DNA of 64,000 nt from Sutcliffiella horikoshii (GCF_021991925.1 NZ_RXZI01000002.1:372001-436000); one strand, 5' to 3'; positions 1-12,998 are shown, numbered from the stretch's first letter. The notes: a model not told the origin generated them from the letters alone. Numbers and translations: made by a program.

Positions 1-1
1 A

Positions 2-1222
2 CTGGTCTTTATAAAGGTTACGGACATATTGGAAAGCAAGCAGGTACCCGTACAGACTCAACCTACACAGACACAGCAAACAAAAGAAGTGGTTAAGCAT
101 GAGGAAGAAAAGCAACAGCCATTGCAGCCTGTGGTGAAAATAGAGGAACCAAAGGCAGAAGAAGTCAAAGAGCTCACTGATATTATTGCGGAGGCCCAGC
201 AGCAGGTCTACACCATTTTTACTGATACAAGTCAGGGGTCTGGTTTCCTATACAATAAGGAAGGTATTGTGGTGACAAATGCCCATGTTGTGGAAGGGAG
301 TGTGAATGTAGTTGTTCGCACCATACAAGGCACAGAGCATCAAGGAAAAGTAATAGGGTATTCAAATGAGATTGATGTCGCAATTCTGTCCGTTCCCGAT
401 TTCACCAACAGGGTGCCAATAGAAATGGAAACAGAAGATACCACTGTTATCGGTGAAGAAATCATTGCCTTGGGGAGCCCGCTTGGACTAGAGAATACCG
501 CGACTATGGGCTATATAACTGGGACAAACAGAGACTTTTACATAGACAATTTCATCTATGAAGACCTTTACCAAATCTCAGCACCAATCTCTCCAGGAAG
601 CAGTGGAGGCCCATTATTATCCCAAAAAACGGCCAAAATCATTGCCATCAATTCCGCTGAAGACACGAGAGACACCAATATTGGGTTCAGCATTCCCATC
701 TACACGATTGTAGAGCTAATAGAAGCATGGATCCAAAATCCAATGTCCGACCAAGAAATTGCTTCATTATTTTATTATGCTGATGGAATTTATTATTACG
801 ACTATCTGTGGGAGTTGTTTGAATACGGCTACTTCAATGGGGGCTATTACTCCGACGAATCTTCTTACTATGAATACTGGGAATATGACAACGACTGGCT
901 CTATGACTGGTACATCGACGAAGGGTACTATTATGACGAAGAAACAGACTACTGGTACTACGACTACAATGAAGAAGAGGCCGAGTATGAGGATGACTAT
1001 TGGTATTATGAGGAAAACGAAGATTATGAATACGAGGAAAGTGACTGGTACTGGTACGATGAAGAAGAGGTGGAGTACGAGGAAAGTGAGTGGTATGAAG
1101 AAGAATCTGAGTACGAGGATAGCGAGTGGGACTATGAGTATGACGAGAGTTTAGAAGATGAAGAAGATGATTGGTACGATGAGGAAGAGAATGATGAGGA
1201 ATATAATGAAGAAGAGGGTTGA
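2..1222 (+). CDS. Trypsin-like (HtrA/S1C-type) serine protease with acidic Tyr/Trp-rich tail, 5' partial
   Basis: The frame is open to the left edge of the window, so the N-terminus is missing; the internal TTG at 29 has no good ribosome site. Counted from that TTG, the trypsin-fold triad is visible: His86 in TNAHVVEG, Asp116 in NEIDVAIL and Ser192 in SPGSSGGP. A Gln/Glu/Pro-rich linker precedes the protease domain. No PDZ domain follows. Instead the last roughly 150 residues are almost entirely Tyr, Glu, Asp and Trp in repeats such as DWYWYDEEEVEYEESEWY. HtrA-like enzymes with an N-terminal membrane or zinc-ribbon segment act at the cell surface in Bacillus; that location is inferred here. 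The protease call is firm, the role of the tail is unknown. Confidence 0.85.
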   Translation: MVFIKVTDILESKQVPVQTQPTQTQQTKEVVKHEEEKQQPLQPVVKIEEPKAEEVKELTDIIAEAQQQVYTIFTDTSQGSGFLYNKEGIVVTNAHVVEGSVNVVVRTIQGTEHQGKVIGYSNEIDVAILSVPDFTNRVPIEMETEDTTVIGEEIIALGSPLGLENTATMGYITGTNRDFYIDNFIYEDLYQISAPISPGSSGGPLLSQKTAKIIAINSAEDTRDTNIGFSIPIYTIVELIEAWIQNPMSDQEIASLFYYADGIYYYDYLWELFEYGYFNGGYYSDESSYYEYWEYDNDWLYDWYIDEGYYYDEETDYWYYDYNEEEAEYEDDYWYYEENEDYEYEESDWYWYDEEEVEYEESEWYEEESEYEDSEWDYEYDESLEDEEDDWYDEEENDEEYNEEEG

Positions 1223-1276
1223 GGCCTCCGTGGGTCGCGGTGCCTGTCCCTATGACTCAGAAAGGGAGGTGCCTCT

Positions 1277-2140
1277 TTGTCCAATCTCCAGAAATTCGTA
1301 GTTATTTTTGTAGGTAGCATAATTTTATTACCAGTGTTATATTTTTTAGTTCCTATCGTTTTACCTTTTCTTTTTTTAGCAGGAATGCTCTATTTAAAAG
1401 CCAACTATTCCATCATAAAAGGGGCCGTTGGGGAGAGGGCAGTGAACAACGAGTTAGAAAAACTGGGACCAATATTCACTGTGTATCATGATTTATATGT
1501 ACCAAGTGTAAATGGTCGTACATCTCAGATAGATCATGTAGTGACTTCTCCGACCGGAATCTTTGTTATTGAAACAAAGCATTATGAAGGATGGATCTTC
1601 GGGAAGGAGAACCAGCGCAACTGGACCCAGGTAATCTATAAGCGAAAAGAGAAATTTTTGAATCCGATTTGGCAGAACTATGGGCATATCCAAGCATTAA
1701 AGGATTACCTTGGAGAGCACCATACCTTCCAATCTATCATTGCTTTCTCAAGCAGATCTACGTTGAAATTTGAAGACGATTTCAGCTCTGCAAGGGTTAT
1801 CCAAATCCCGCAACTAAACAAGGTCATAAAGGAATCGTTAAATCGGCAAATAAGTGAAGTAGAGCTGCGAGGAATTAACAAAGCCTTAGAGAAATTGGTC
1901 ATCCAAGATCCGAAGCAAAAGAAAATGATACATAAGCAACATGTGCAATCGATAAAAGATAAACAAAAGGAAAAGAAAACGGCGGCTACAAACCCGACTG
2001 TCAAGAAACAGACTCTTAACCAAGCCATAGCTGAATTATGCCCGAAATGTGGTGGGCAGCTTACTATCAAAAAAGGTAAATATGGATCTTTTTATGGGTG
2101 TAGTGGATTTCCAGTTTGTAGGTATACTCGGACGGGATGA
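1277..2140 (+). CDS. NERD domain protein with C-terminal topoisomerase-type zinc finger
   Basis: The TTG start is chosen because AAAGGGAGGTG lies just upstream. Residues about 5-40 form one or two membrane segments. A NERD (nuclease-related) domain follows, with the family motifs GAVGERAVNNEL, QIDHVVTSPTGIFVIETKHY and a conserved C-terminal half. The last 35 residues, CPKCGG...YGCSGFPVCRYT, are a four-cysteine zinc finger of the kind found at the end of topoisomerase I. The IETK element is consistent with a PD-(D/E)XK-like fold, but nuclease activity is not shown by sequence alone. It stands alone between the protease gene and a terminator. A second, differently built NERD gene lies at 47334. 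Confidence 0.85.
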   Translation: MSNLQKFVVIFVGSIILLPVLYFLVPIVLPFLFLAGMLYLKANYSIIKGAVGERAVNNELEKLGPIFTVYHDLYVPSVNGRTSQIDHVVTSPTGIFVIETKHYEGWIFGKENQRNWTQVIYKRKEKFLNPIWQNYGHIQALKDYLGEHHTFQSIIAFSSRSTLKFEDDFSSARVIQIPQLNKVIKESLNRQISEVELRGINKALEKLVIQDPKQKKMIHKQHVQSIKDKQKEKKTAATNPTVKKQTLNQAIAELCPKCGGQLTIKKGKYGSFYGCSGFPVCRYTRTG

Positions 2141-2207
2141 TGAGACAGGCCTCAGATCTACTTTTCTCTGAATTTATGATAATGCCCAGAAGGCCGTTAC
2201 CTAAAAA

Positions 2208-2235
2208 CCCGAGGATTAATCTCGGGTTATTTTTG
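2208..2235 (+). terminator. Rho-independent terminator after the NERD gene
   Basis: CCCGAG GATTAAT CTCGGG followed by TTATTTTT forms a clear stem and T-run on the plus strand. Confidence 0.75.
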
Positions 2236-2539
2236 AGCTTAGATCTTCGATTTCCCCTTTAATCTTCCACTATAACTTTTTTCACCTTCTCCTTATTAAA
2301 ACTAATTGTTATGTCAACACCGAACTATGTGCAGAACTTAAAAATGAACCAATTATTCCAAACAGCACCGACCCTGGACCCAAAAATAGTGAACAACTTT
2401 TCTAAGAAGAATAGGATTGCATTCAAGCATACGGAGAGGTGGAGATGTGGTAAGCGACAGTTCCATCGATTCCATGTTATTTAATAGAAAAAACGGGTAG
2501 TAAATAATAAGAAATATTTACAGGGAGGTGAATAAAATT
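2236..2539. other. Intergenic stretch, nothing recognised
   Basis: About 300 bases with no convincing frame, repeat or RNA motif. The last 12 bases hold the AGGGAGGTG ribosome site of the next gene. Confidence 0.5.
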
Positions 2540-2692
2540 ATGGCACAGGATGTACTATGTGAAGTAAACAACTGTGTATATAACAAATCAGGAAACAAAT
2601 GCGGAGCTCCTCAAATTTACGTAGCCAGCAACAAAGGAAAAGAAGCGGAGACAAGTCATGAAACAGACTGTAAAACATTTAAACCCGAATAA
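2540..2692 (+). CDS. DUF1540 domain small cysteine protein, 50 aa
   Basis: A short frame starting ATG 9 bases after GGGAGGTG. It encodes 50 residues with four cysteines in the DUF1540 pattern: VLCEVNNCVYN, then NKCGAPQIYV and HETDCKTF. These small proteins are common in spore-forming Firmicutes and probably bind metal; the function is not established. A hairpin terminator follows directly, so it is monocistronic. Confidence 0.85.
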   Translation: MAQDVLCEVNNCVYNKSGNKCGAPQIYVASNKGKEAETSHETDCKTFKPE

Positions 2693-2709
2693 ATATTGGA
2701 AATATAGAT

Positions 2710-2743
2710 GAAGCATGGGTGCGATTCCTATGCTTCTTTATTT
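2710..2743 (+). terminator. Terminator of the DUF1540 gene
   Basis: GAAGCATGGG and TCCTATGCTTC pair around a short loop and are followed by a T-rich run. Confidence 0.65.
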
Positions 2744-2861
2744 GGTTAACAATACATCCATAAATAGACTCATAACTTCTTGTTAATTGAAGAAAAAAGG
2801 GATGTAAGGAATCTCTTAGGTGAAAAGTTGGAGACATACCTTCAATCCAAAGAAAAAATGG

Positions 2862-2890
2862 TTGCACATGGATAAAAAATGTTGTAAGAT
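2862..2890 (+). promoter_or_regulatory. Sigma-A promoter of the beta-glucoside operon
   Basis: TTGCAC, 17-base spacer, TAAGAT, about 20 bases before the antiterminator RNA. This is the only good promoter seen ahead of licT. Confidence 0.6.
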
Positions 2891-2912
2891 ACTAAGTAAG
2901 CGCATACAGAAC

Positions 2913-2976
2913 GGATTGTTACTGTTAATTCAGGCAAAACCGAATCCCTTGACAGAGGGAAGGTTTTGCCTTTTTT
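2913..2976 (+). promoter_or_regulatory. RAT antiterminator overlapping a terminator, upstream of licT
   Basis: The 29-base ribonucleic antiterminator (GGATTGTTACTG...CAGGCAAAACC, 2913-2941) is characteristic of the BglG/LicT/SacY family. Its 3' part, GGCAAAACC, is also the left arm of a terminator whose right arm is GGTTTTGCC and which ends in TTTTTT. Binding of LicT to the RAT excludes the terminator, so licT is autoregulated by antitermination. Confidence 0.9.
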
Positions 2977-2995
2977 GTTATCGGAGGTGGAAGAA

Positions 2996-3826
2996 GTGAA
3001 GATTAGTAAAATACTGAACAATAATGTGATTGTTTCCATGAAAGATGATCAGGAAGTGATTGTCATGGGCCGCGGGCTTGCCTTTAACAAGCGTGTTGGA
3101 GAAAACATTGAGGAAGATAAAGTAGAAAAAATCTTCACTTTGGAAGACCAGGATATCACAAAGAAATTTAAAACCCTGATTGCGGATATACCAATGGAAT
3201 ATATGGAGCTGTCAGAAGACATCATACTTTTTGCTAAGCAGAAGCTTAGAAAAGAACTGAATGACAGCATTTATATCTCTTTGACGGATCATATTCATTT
3301 TGCGATAGAGCGTTATAATCAGAATCTGCCTATTAAGAATGGGTTGCTCTGGGAGACGAAGAACCTTTATAAAGAGGAGTTTGAAATTGGTCTGGAGGCT
3401 CTGAATAAGATTTGTGAAAAATTTGATGTTATTTTACCTGAAGATGAAGCGGGATTTATTGCCCTTCACATCGTAAATGCTCAATTTAATGAGGACATGA
3501 CCAACACGGTGGATATGACGAAAGTAATCCAAGATGTGTTAACCATCGTGAAGTACAGTTTCAAAATCGAATTTGATGAGTCCTCCTTACATTATCATCG
3601 GTTCATCACTCATCTGAAATTCTTCGCTCATCGCTTGGTCAGGGGCGAGCACCATAGAAATGGGCAAGAAGATGATCTGTTAAATGTCATTATCAATAAG
3701 TATCCGGATGCTTATCAATGTTCATTGAAGATCAAGAAATTTGTAGAAAAGCAGTATCGATATAAACTTACTGAAGAAGAATTGCTATATTTAACGATTC
3801 ATATCGAACGTGTCGTGAAAAAATAA
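2996..3826 (+). CDS. licT: Transcriptional antiterminator, BglG/LicT family
   Basis: The frame extends back into the terminator, but GTG at 2996 behind CGGAGGTGG is the right start (276 aa) and gives the usual MKISKILNNNV opening of the CAT RNA-binding domain (1-55). Two PRD domains follow. Candidate phosphorylation histidines are His99/His101 and His158 in PRD1, and His206 and His269 in PRD2, matching the LicT positions. The protein binds RAT RNA when PTS sugar is transported. HPr and the EII enzyme control it by phosphorylation. The two RAT elements beside it name its targets: its own leader and the EII gene. Confidence 0.95.
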   Translation: MKISKILNNNVIVSMKDDQEVIVMGRGLAFNKRVGENIEEDKVEKIFTLEDQDITKKFKTLIADIPMEYMELSEDIILFAKQKLRKELNDSIYISLTDHIHFAIERYNQNLPIKNGLLWETKNLYKEEFEIGLEALNKICEKFDVILPEDEAGFIALHIVNAQFNEDMTNTVDMTKVIQDVLTIVKYSFKIEFDESSLHYHRFITHLKFFAHRLVRGEHHRNGQEDDLLNVIINKYPDAYQCSLKIKKFVEKQYRYKLTEEELLYLTIHIERVVKK

Positions 3827-3843
3827 ATATTTTTTTCCGTTTA

Positions 3844-5917
<2,074 letters not shown>

Positions 5918-5977
5918 TAATGGAATAGATATGGTTGTTTGAAAAGTAAAAACCATATCTTTTCTTTTTATGAATAG

Positions 5978-8881
<2,904 letters not shown>

Positions 8882-8913
8882 GGGTAGAATAACCAACCTG
8901 GGTTTATCAAATG

Positions 8914-8953
8914 AACGCACGAAGAGGGGGCATCCTTTTTCCGTGCGTTTTTG
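8914..8953 (+). terminator. Terminator of the beta-glucoside operon
   Basis: AACGCACG (8914-8921) pairs with CGTGCGTT (8942-8949), with extra AAGAGG/CCTTTTT pairing inside, followed by TTTTTGC. Confidence 0.8.
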
Positions 8954-8968
8954 CATTTTGAAACTTCC

Positions 8969-9017
8969 TTGACATACTACCTCTCCCAAGCTAAAATGAA
9001 TGATATTCAGTCATTAT
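8969..9017 (+). promoter_or_regulatory. Promoter and operator of the tetR gene
   Basis: TTGACA (8969), 17-base spacer, TAAAAT (8992) is a near-perfect sigma-A promoter. TGAAT-GAT-ATTCA (8997-9009) overlaps the transcription start and resembles the palindrome before the SMR genes at 9638, so the TetR protein probably represses itself here. Confidence 0.7.
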
Positions 9018-9036
9018 GATTGGAGGAGTTACTATA

Positions 9037-9606
9037 GTGGATAAAAAAGAAAAAATCGTTCAGGCCTCCATTGAGGTTTTTAAAGAGAAGGGTATAGAAA
9101 AAGCGAAGATCTCGGATATTGTAAAGAAGGCGGAGATTGCTCAAGGAACATTTTATTTATATTTTCCTTCTAAGCTTTCGGTTATGCCTGCTGTTGCAGA
9201 GCAGATTGTCTTGAATTTTATGAGAAGAATTGAAGAGACTGTTTCGATTGACGCTTCCTTAGAGGTGCAGCTCACCCAATTGGTGGAGGCCATTTTCTAC
9301 GTAACAGGTGAGTTCCGCGATGTTTCTGCCATTGTCTATGCAGGTATATCCACCACGGAACATATCAGCAAATGGGAAACCATCTATACACCGTTATATG
9401 AGCAGGTAGCTTCCATATTGGAGGAAAATAAAAGCCGTAAACTTATCAGGGATACGGTTGACCCAAATCGGACCTCCCAATTATTGCTTGGAATGATTGA
9501 ATCTGCAGCAGAGCAAGTCTTCTTATTTAATGATTATGAAGCTGATAATGAGGCAAAACAGAAGGCAGAATTACTGACTTTCTTGGAGCATGCTTTACGT
9601 CCGTGA
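9037..9606 (+). CDS. TetR family transcriptional regulator
   Basis: GTG 9037 is 9 bases after GGAGGA; the ATG at 9016 lies inside the ribosome site, so it is not used. The 189-residue protein has the TetR helix-turn-helix at residues 5-50 (IVQASIEVFKEKGIEKAKISDIVKKAEIAQGTFYLYF in shape) and an all-helical ligand domain. It lies next to a paired SMR efflux system and between two similar palindromes, so it most likely represses that pump. The arrangement resembles yvdT-yvdS-yvdR of Bacillus subtilis; orthology is not proven. Confidence 0.88.
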   Translation: MDKKEKIVQASIEVFKEKGIEKAKISDIVKKAEIAQGTFYLYFPSKLSVMPAVAEQIVLNFMRRIEETVSIDASLEVQLTQLVEAIFYVTGEFRDVSAIVYAGISTTEHISKWETIYTPLYEQVASILEENKSRKLIRDTVDPNRTSQLLLGMIESAAEQVFLFNDYEADNEAKQKAELLTFLEHALRP

Positions 9607-9637
9607 AGTGTGTTTTTATTTTTTGGTATAAAAATGA

Positions 9638-9652
9638 ATGAATGTCATTCAT
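9638..9652 (+). promoter_or_regulatory. Operator palindrome upstream of the SMR pair
   Basis: ATGAATG-T-CATTCAT is a perfect inverted repeat of 7 bases, 25 bases before the SMR start codon. It shares the TGAAT/ATTCA half-site with the tetR promoter. Confidence 0.6.
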
Positions 9653-9676
9653 ATTATCTACAAGAGGTGAATCAAC

Positions 9677-10012
9677 ATGAACAAGTATTGGATTTATGTA
9701 ATCATAACCTGTGCGCTGGAGATGGTGTGGGTCTATGGCTTTAGTACAGCTCAGGCTGTGTGGCAATGGGCGCTCGTCATCCTGGTTATTGGGATAGACT
9801 TTTATTTTCTGGCAAAAGCGTGTGAAGGGTTGCCGACTGGAACCGTGTACGCGGTTTTCGCGGGAGTTGGTGCTATCGGAACGGTTTTGATGGATTATTT
9901 CCTTTTCCAAGGGAGTATGAATATGCTCAAACTACTTTTCATCGGGGTACTTGTAGCTGGTGTCATCGGGCTAAAGCTTGCTGATAACAAAACAGAAGAA
10001 AGGGTGCAGTAA
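9677..10012 (+). CDS. SMR family efflux subunit (first of pair)
   Basis: Starts ATG after AAGAGGTGAATC. 111 residues, four membrane helices, with the essential membrane Glu15 in helix 1 (ITCALEMVW) and the conserved GTVYAVFAGVGAIGT motif of helix 3. Paired SMR proteins assemble as heterodimers that export small cations such as quaternary ammonium compounds or guanidinium. The gene ends two bases before the next start. The substrate cannot be read from the sequence. Confidence 0.88.
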   Translation: MNKYWIYVIITCALEMVWVYGFSTAQAVWQWALVILVIGIDFYFLAKACEGLPTGTVYAVFAGVGAIGTVLMDYFLFQGSMNMLKLLFIGVLVAGVIGLKLADNKTEERVQ

Positions 10013-10013
10013 A

Positions 10014-10328
10014 ATGGGTTGGCTATTTGTGACCTTTGCAGCAATAAGTGAAATTATCGGTGTCATCGGCCTCAAGCTGTTCAGCACCAAAAAAAATATC
10101 AAAACGGGCTCGCTCTTCCTAGGGGGATTCGGGTTGTCCTTTTTCCTTCTTTATCAAGCATTTGCCTATCTACAATTAAGTATCGCCTATGCTGTATGGA
10201 TTGGGATCGGAACAGCCGGAGCCGTCCTTATAAACATGTTCTTCTTTGGCGAATCCAAAAGTAGTTCCCGTATCTTCAGTTTGATACTGATCATCGTTGG
10301 GGTTACTGGTTTGAAGTTGGTTTCTTGA
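10014..10328 (+). CDS. SMR family efflux subunit (second of pair)
   Basis: ATG 10014 follows AGAAAGGGTGCAG, within the end of the previous gene, which suggests coupling. 104 residues, four helices, essential Glu13 (AISEIIGVIGLK), and SIAYAVWIGIGTAGAV in helix 3. Its C-terminal tail is short while the partner's is charged, the usual asymmetry of heterodimeric SMR pairs. It forms the pump with the preceding protein. Confidence 0.88.
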   Translation: MGWLFVTFAAISEIIGVIGLKLFSTKKNIKTGSLFLGGFGLSFFLLYQAFAYLQLSIAYAVWIGIGTAGAVLINMFFFGESKSSSRIFSLILIIVGVTGLKLVS

Positions 10329-10340
10329 GTAAGGGGTGAA

Positions 10341-10383
10341 GGGGACAGGTACGTCGATCCAATTAGGACGCGGTGCTTGTCCC
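10341..10383. repeat. REP-like palindrome (GGGACAGG...GTCCC)
   Basis: GGGGACAGGTAC and GTGCTTGTCCC pair as a 43-base stem-loop. The right arm, GACGCGGTGCTTGTCCC, recurs with two changes at 1234-1250. A related GGGGACGG/CCGTCCCC palindrome is at 57583. Confidence 0.6.
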
Positions 10384-10436
10384 TTTCGTCCATCCCTATG
10401 ATAAAATCAAAGTAACAAGATTAAAGGAGAGCCCAT

Positions 10437-11534
10437 ATGTTAATTCAATGTACGAAGAAACTGTTTGACGAGTTGAAAATTACACCTGGGGAAACTAACA
10501 AAGAAAGTAATCCGCTGCTGGGGTGGCACGCTAATTTTTTGAAGTTTGGTAGAGAAAAGTTCTTTGTCCTCGTTAATGATAAAAATCGGTATGCCATTGT
10601 GCTATATGGCTTGAAAGCGAAGGATAAGAAGAATTTTGACACATTGATCAAGGATGCAATCTGTGAGGTTTTTCAGGCGGAGTCTATCAAGGAAGAGGTC
10701 ATTGAAGCATATTTCAATTCCTCAACAGAGACGATCTTCACCAAAACGAAGGACCGTAAGTTGGTTGCAAGGCTGAATAAGGCATGTGAAGCTGTGCACT
10801 TTGGAGAAAGTTTTTGGGAACCGGATTCAATCGTGCAAGTAAAAATGAGCAAGTGGATCAGTTCCATGTTGGTCGGAGACGGGAAGAAGGCTTATTTATA
10901 CCCAAATGTTCAAATGTATAAGGATTTGGAGGAATTTTCAGGACAATCTGTATTTAATACAGAAGCATTGGTGCTGAAGGTCACACTGGAGCTTGAAAAA
11001 TACAATGTGTGGAGGCGGATCACCGTTCCTGTAGGCATCACCTTCCCAGATTTACATGACATTTTGCAGACTGCTTTCTCCTGGCAAAATAGCCATCTTC
11101 ATAACTTTGAAATTTTTGAAAAGAAGGAAGACGGTTCCGGATGGCATGATCGACCAAGCCTTAACCTGGTTTGTAATGATGAGGCCCTTGCCTATCAGGG
11201 AGGAGTTCCTATGAAAATGGAAACAGGGGAAAAGCTCAAGGATTATGTGGAGGCAAAAGTTGTGTATAATTATGATTTCGGTGATGGTTGGAAGCACACA
11301 ATTGAAGTAGAAGAGACTATCAATGACTACACGGCCAACTTCCCCATTTGCAGTGACGGTGAAGGCAATGCCCCGCCTGAAGATGTTGGAGGAGAGCTGG
11401 GCTATGAGACATTCCTCTCTATTATAAACGATCCATCCCATGAAAATTACCAACAAACAAAAGAGTGGGGAGAAATGCAGGGGTATGAGGAGTTTAATAT
11501 GCGTGATGTTAATTGGCAATTGAGGAAGCTGTGA
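10437..11534 (+). CDS. pRiA4b ORF-3-like protein with N-terminal DUF6933-type domain
   Basis: ATG after AAAGGAGAGCCCAT. 365 residues in two parts. Residues 1-150 match the small stand-alone domain beginning MLIQCTKKLFDEL (DUF6933 type). Residues about 175-355 match the plasmid pRiA4b ORF-3 family, with LEKYNVWRRITVP, the HLHNFEIF and YDFGDGWKH motifs, and PPEDVGG. The function of both domains is unknown. The C-terminal family is found on plasmids and chromosomes, sometimes beside mobile DNA. Confidence 0.8.
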   Translation: MLIQCTKKLFDELKITPGETNKESNPLLGWHANFLKFGREKFFVLVNDKNRYAIVLYGLKAKDKKNFDTLIKDAICEVFQAESIKEEVIEAYFNSSTETIFTKTKDRKLVARLNKACEAVHFGESFWEPDSIVQVKMSKWISSMLVGDGKKAYLYPNVQMYKDLEEFSGQSVFNTEALVLKVTLELEKYNVWRRITVPVGITFPDLHDILQTAFSWQNSHLHNFEIFEKKEDGSGWHDRPSLNLVCNDEALAYQGGVPMKMETGEKLKDYVEAKVVYNYDFGDGWKHTIEVEETINDYTANFPICSDGEGNAPPEDVGGELGYETFLSIINDPSHENYQQTKEWGEMQGYEEFNMRDVNWQLRKL

Positions 11535-11542
11535 GGGGGTTT

Positions 11543-11578
11543 AAAGTTGGTGGAGTGATTGGCAAGCTGACCAACTTT
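11543..11578. repeat. Inverted repeat after the pRiA4b-like gene
   Basis: AAAGTTGGT and ACCAACTTT are perfect 9-base arms separated by 18 bases. No T-run follows, so it is only a weak terminator candidate. Confidence 0.4.
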
Positions 11579-11610
11579 GAAAGAGCGTTCCCTTTAAACT
11601 AAAGTAAAAA

Positions 11611-11644
11611 TGGGTCGAGGGACCAACCATGTCCCTGCGACCCA
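11611..11644 (-). terminator. Terminator of terC
   Basis: TGGGTCGAGGGAC and GTCCCTGCGACCCA form a long stem with one bulge. On the minus strand it is followed by TTTTTACTTT, so it ends terC transcription. Confidence 0.8.
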
Positions 11645-11649
11645 TCCAA

Positions 11650-12420
11650 TTAATGTTCCACCTGTGGTACCTTCGTTTTCTCTTTAGACAACATCCATCC
11701 CAGCACCCCGATTAACACAAGTACAGACCAGAATGTGATTTTCCATGGAGCTCCTTTTGCAAAACCTTCTGAAAGGATCGCCAACTCCGGGTGGGAAAGT
11801 GCGTACACCCCAAGTTTTACCCCTACCCAACCGACCACAAAGAATGCAGCTGTCTCAAGTCCGGGGCGCTTTTCAAGCAAGGTGACAAAATAGCCGGCCG
11901 CGAATCGCATGATGACCAAACCAATGATCCCACCTGTGAGGATAACAGCAAAATGTCCGCCGTCTAAGCCACCGATTGTCGGAAGGCTGGTTGTCGGAAG
12001 CATGACGGCAAGGGCAACGGCAGCTAGGATGGCATCTACTGCAAAGGCAATGTCAGCCAGCTCCACTTTTATAACGGTCATCCAGAAGCCGGAGCCTTTC
12101 TTTTTCTCGGCATGCTTCATGAGCTTAGGCTTTAATACATGCTTTTTCAGAAGGTGATATACAGCAATCCCCAACAGATATAATGCTCCTACAGCCTGAA
12201 CCTGCCATATGTGTACAAGGTAGGAGATAAGGAACAAAGATCCGAATCGGAACACAAATGCCCCCGCCAATCCGTAAAATAAAGCCTTTTTCCGTTGATT
12301 CTCCGGTAAGTGCCTTACCATTGTCGCAATAACAAGCGCGTTATCCGCAGCGAGAATCCCTTCCAGACCAATCAGTATGAGCAACACCCAACCGTATTCA
12401 AGCAATAATCCAACATCCAA
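11650..12420 (-). CDS. TerC family integral membrane protein
   Basis: TTG start behind GGAGGAAGATAATAA. 256 residues, seven or so membrane helices, with the acidic membrane motifs of TerC proteins (LEGILAADNALVIA and VELADIAFAVDAILAA). TerC proteins handle manganese; in Bacillus subtilis YceF and YkoY are implicated in supplying Mn to secreted enzymes and in Mn efflux. The gene sits behind a yybP-ykoY manganese riboswitch, which supports a Mn2+ role and a YkoY-like identity. The 300-base gap between riboswitch terminator and start codon is unusually long. Confidence 0.88.
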   Translation of the reverse strand: MDVGLLLEYGWVLLILIGLEGILAADNALVIATMVRHLPENQRKKALFYGLAGAFVFRFGSLFLISYLVHIWQVQAVGALYLLGIAVYHLLKKHVLKPKLMKHAEKKKGSGFWMTVIKVELADIAFAVDAILAAVALAVMLPTTSLPTIGGLDGGHFAVILTGGIIGLVIMRFAAGYFVTLLEKRPGLETAAFFVVGWVGVKLGVYALSHPELAILSEGFAKGAPWKITFWSVLVLIGVLGWMLSKEKTKVPQVEH

Positions 12421-12710
12421 TTATTATCTTCCTCCGCTCCATTGATCTATTATTTATGCTCATCATGCAAAACAAGGTTCATTTAAATACTTGGTGATGG
12501 TAATGCCAATGATCTTGGCGGATTATGAAGATCCAAGGTTAATATGGAAACGGCATACAATTTCAAGGTGACAAAAAAGGTTAACCAGATTAAAATATTT
12601 TTCTCAGAAAGATGATTCAATTACGTTCGTTTTTCTCCTTTTACGTTGAGTTTTTGATATAGGTAGTTTTTTGCAAGATTTTGTTGTTTAGATGGTCATT
12701 CCCTCCTTGG

Positions 12711-12750
12711 AAAATACAAAAAACCTTTACCAAATGCATGGTAAAGGTTT
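12711..12750 (-). terminator. Regulated terminator of the manganese riboswitch
   Basis: Read on the minus strand, AAACCTTTACC (12750-12740) and GGTAAAGGTTT (12731-12721) form a perfect 11-bp stem with an 8-base loop, followed by TTTGTATTTT. Confidence 0.8.
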
Positions 12751-12764
12751 GGAAATGCACAAAT

Positions 12765-12877
12765 ATATCCCTTTACCATCATGGCAAAGGTCTCGCAAAC
12801 AACGTTTAAGTTGCCAGTTAAGCCGGTGATATTGCTACCACGTATTGTCGACATAACTGTCAGCTACTCCCCTTTGG
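12765..12877 (-). promoter_or_regulatory. yybP-ykoY manganese riboswitch (aptamer plus switching strand)
   Basis: Read 12877 to 12785 on the minus strand, the RNA has the family signatures in order: CAAAGGGGAGTAGC, GTCGACAAT, ACCGGCTT and GCGAGACCTTTGCC. P1 is CAAAGG/CCTTTG. Just downstream, GGTAAAGG (12776-12769) can pair either with the P1 3' strand (CCTTTGCC) or with CCTTTACC of the terminator. Closing P1 with Mn2+ would free GGTAAAGG to break the terminator, so this is an ON switch for terC. The family match is strong; the ON logic is my inference from pairing. Confidence 0.88.
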
Positions 12878-12928
12878 AGTATATAGGCTCAAGTTGAGCA
12901 TAACACTAACTCACGTGCTATTGAGAAT

Positions 12929-12957
12929 ATAATAGTATGTTTTGAAGTGATTTGCAA
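12929..12957 (-). promoter_or_regulatory. Promoter of the terC leader
   Basis: On the minus strand TTGCAA, 17-base spacer, TATTAT, about 50 bases before the riboswitch. Confidence 0.6.
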
Positions 12958-12998
12958 GAGAAATGTTTGCAATAGACAGGTTATTTTTTGACATCTCT

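Noticed and set aside
759-1154. Thr/Met-rich reading frame inside the protease gene
   Set aside because: It is a shadow of the acidic tail in another frame; no ribosome site.
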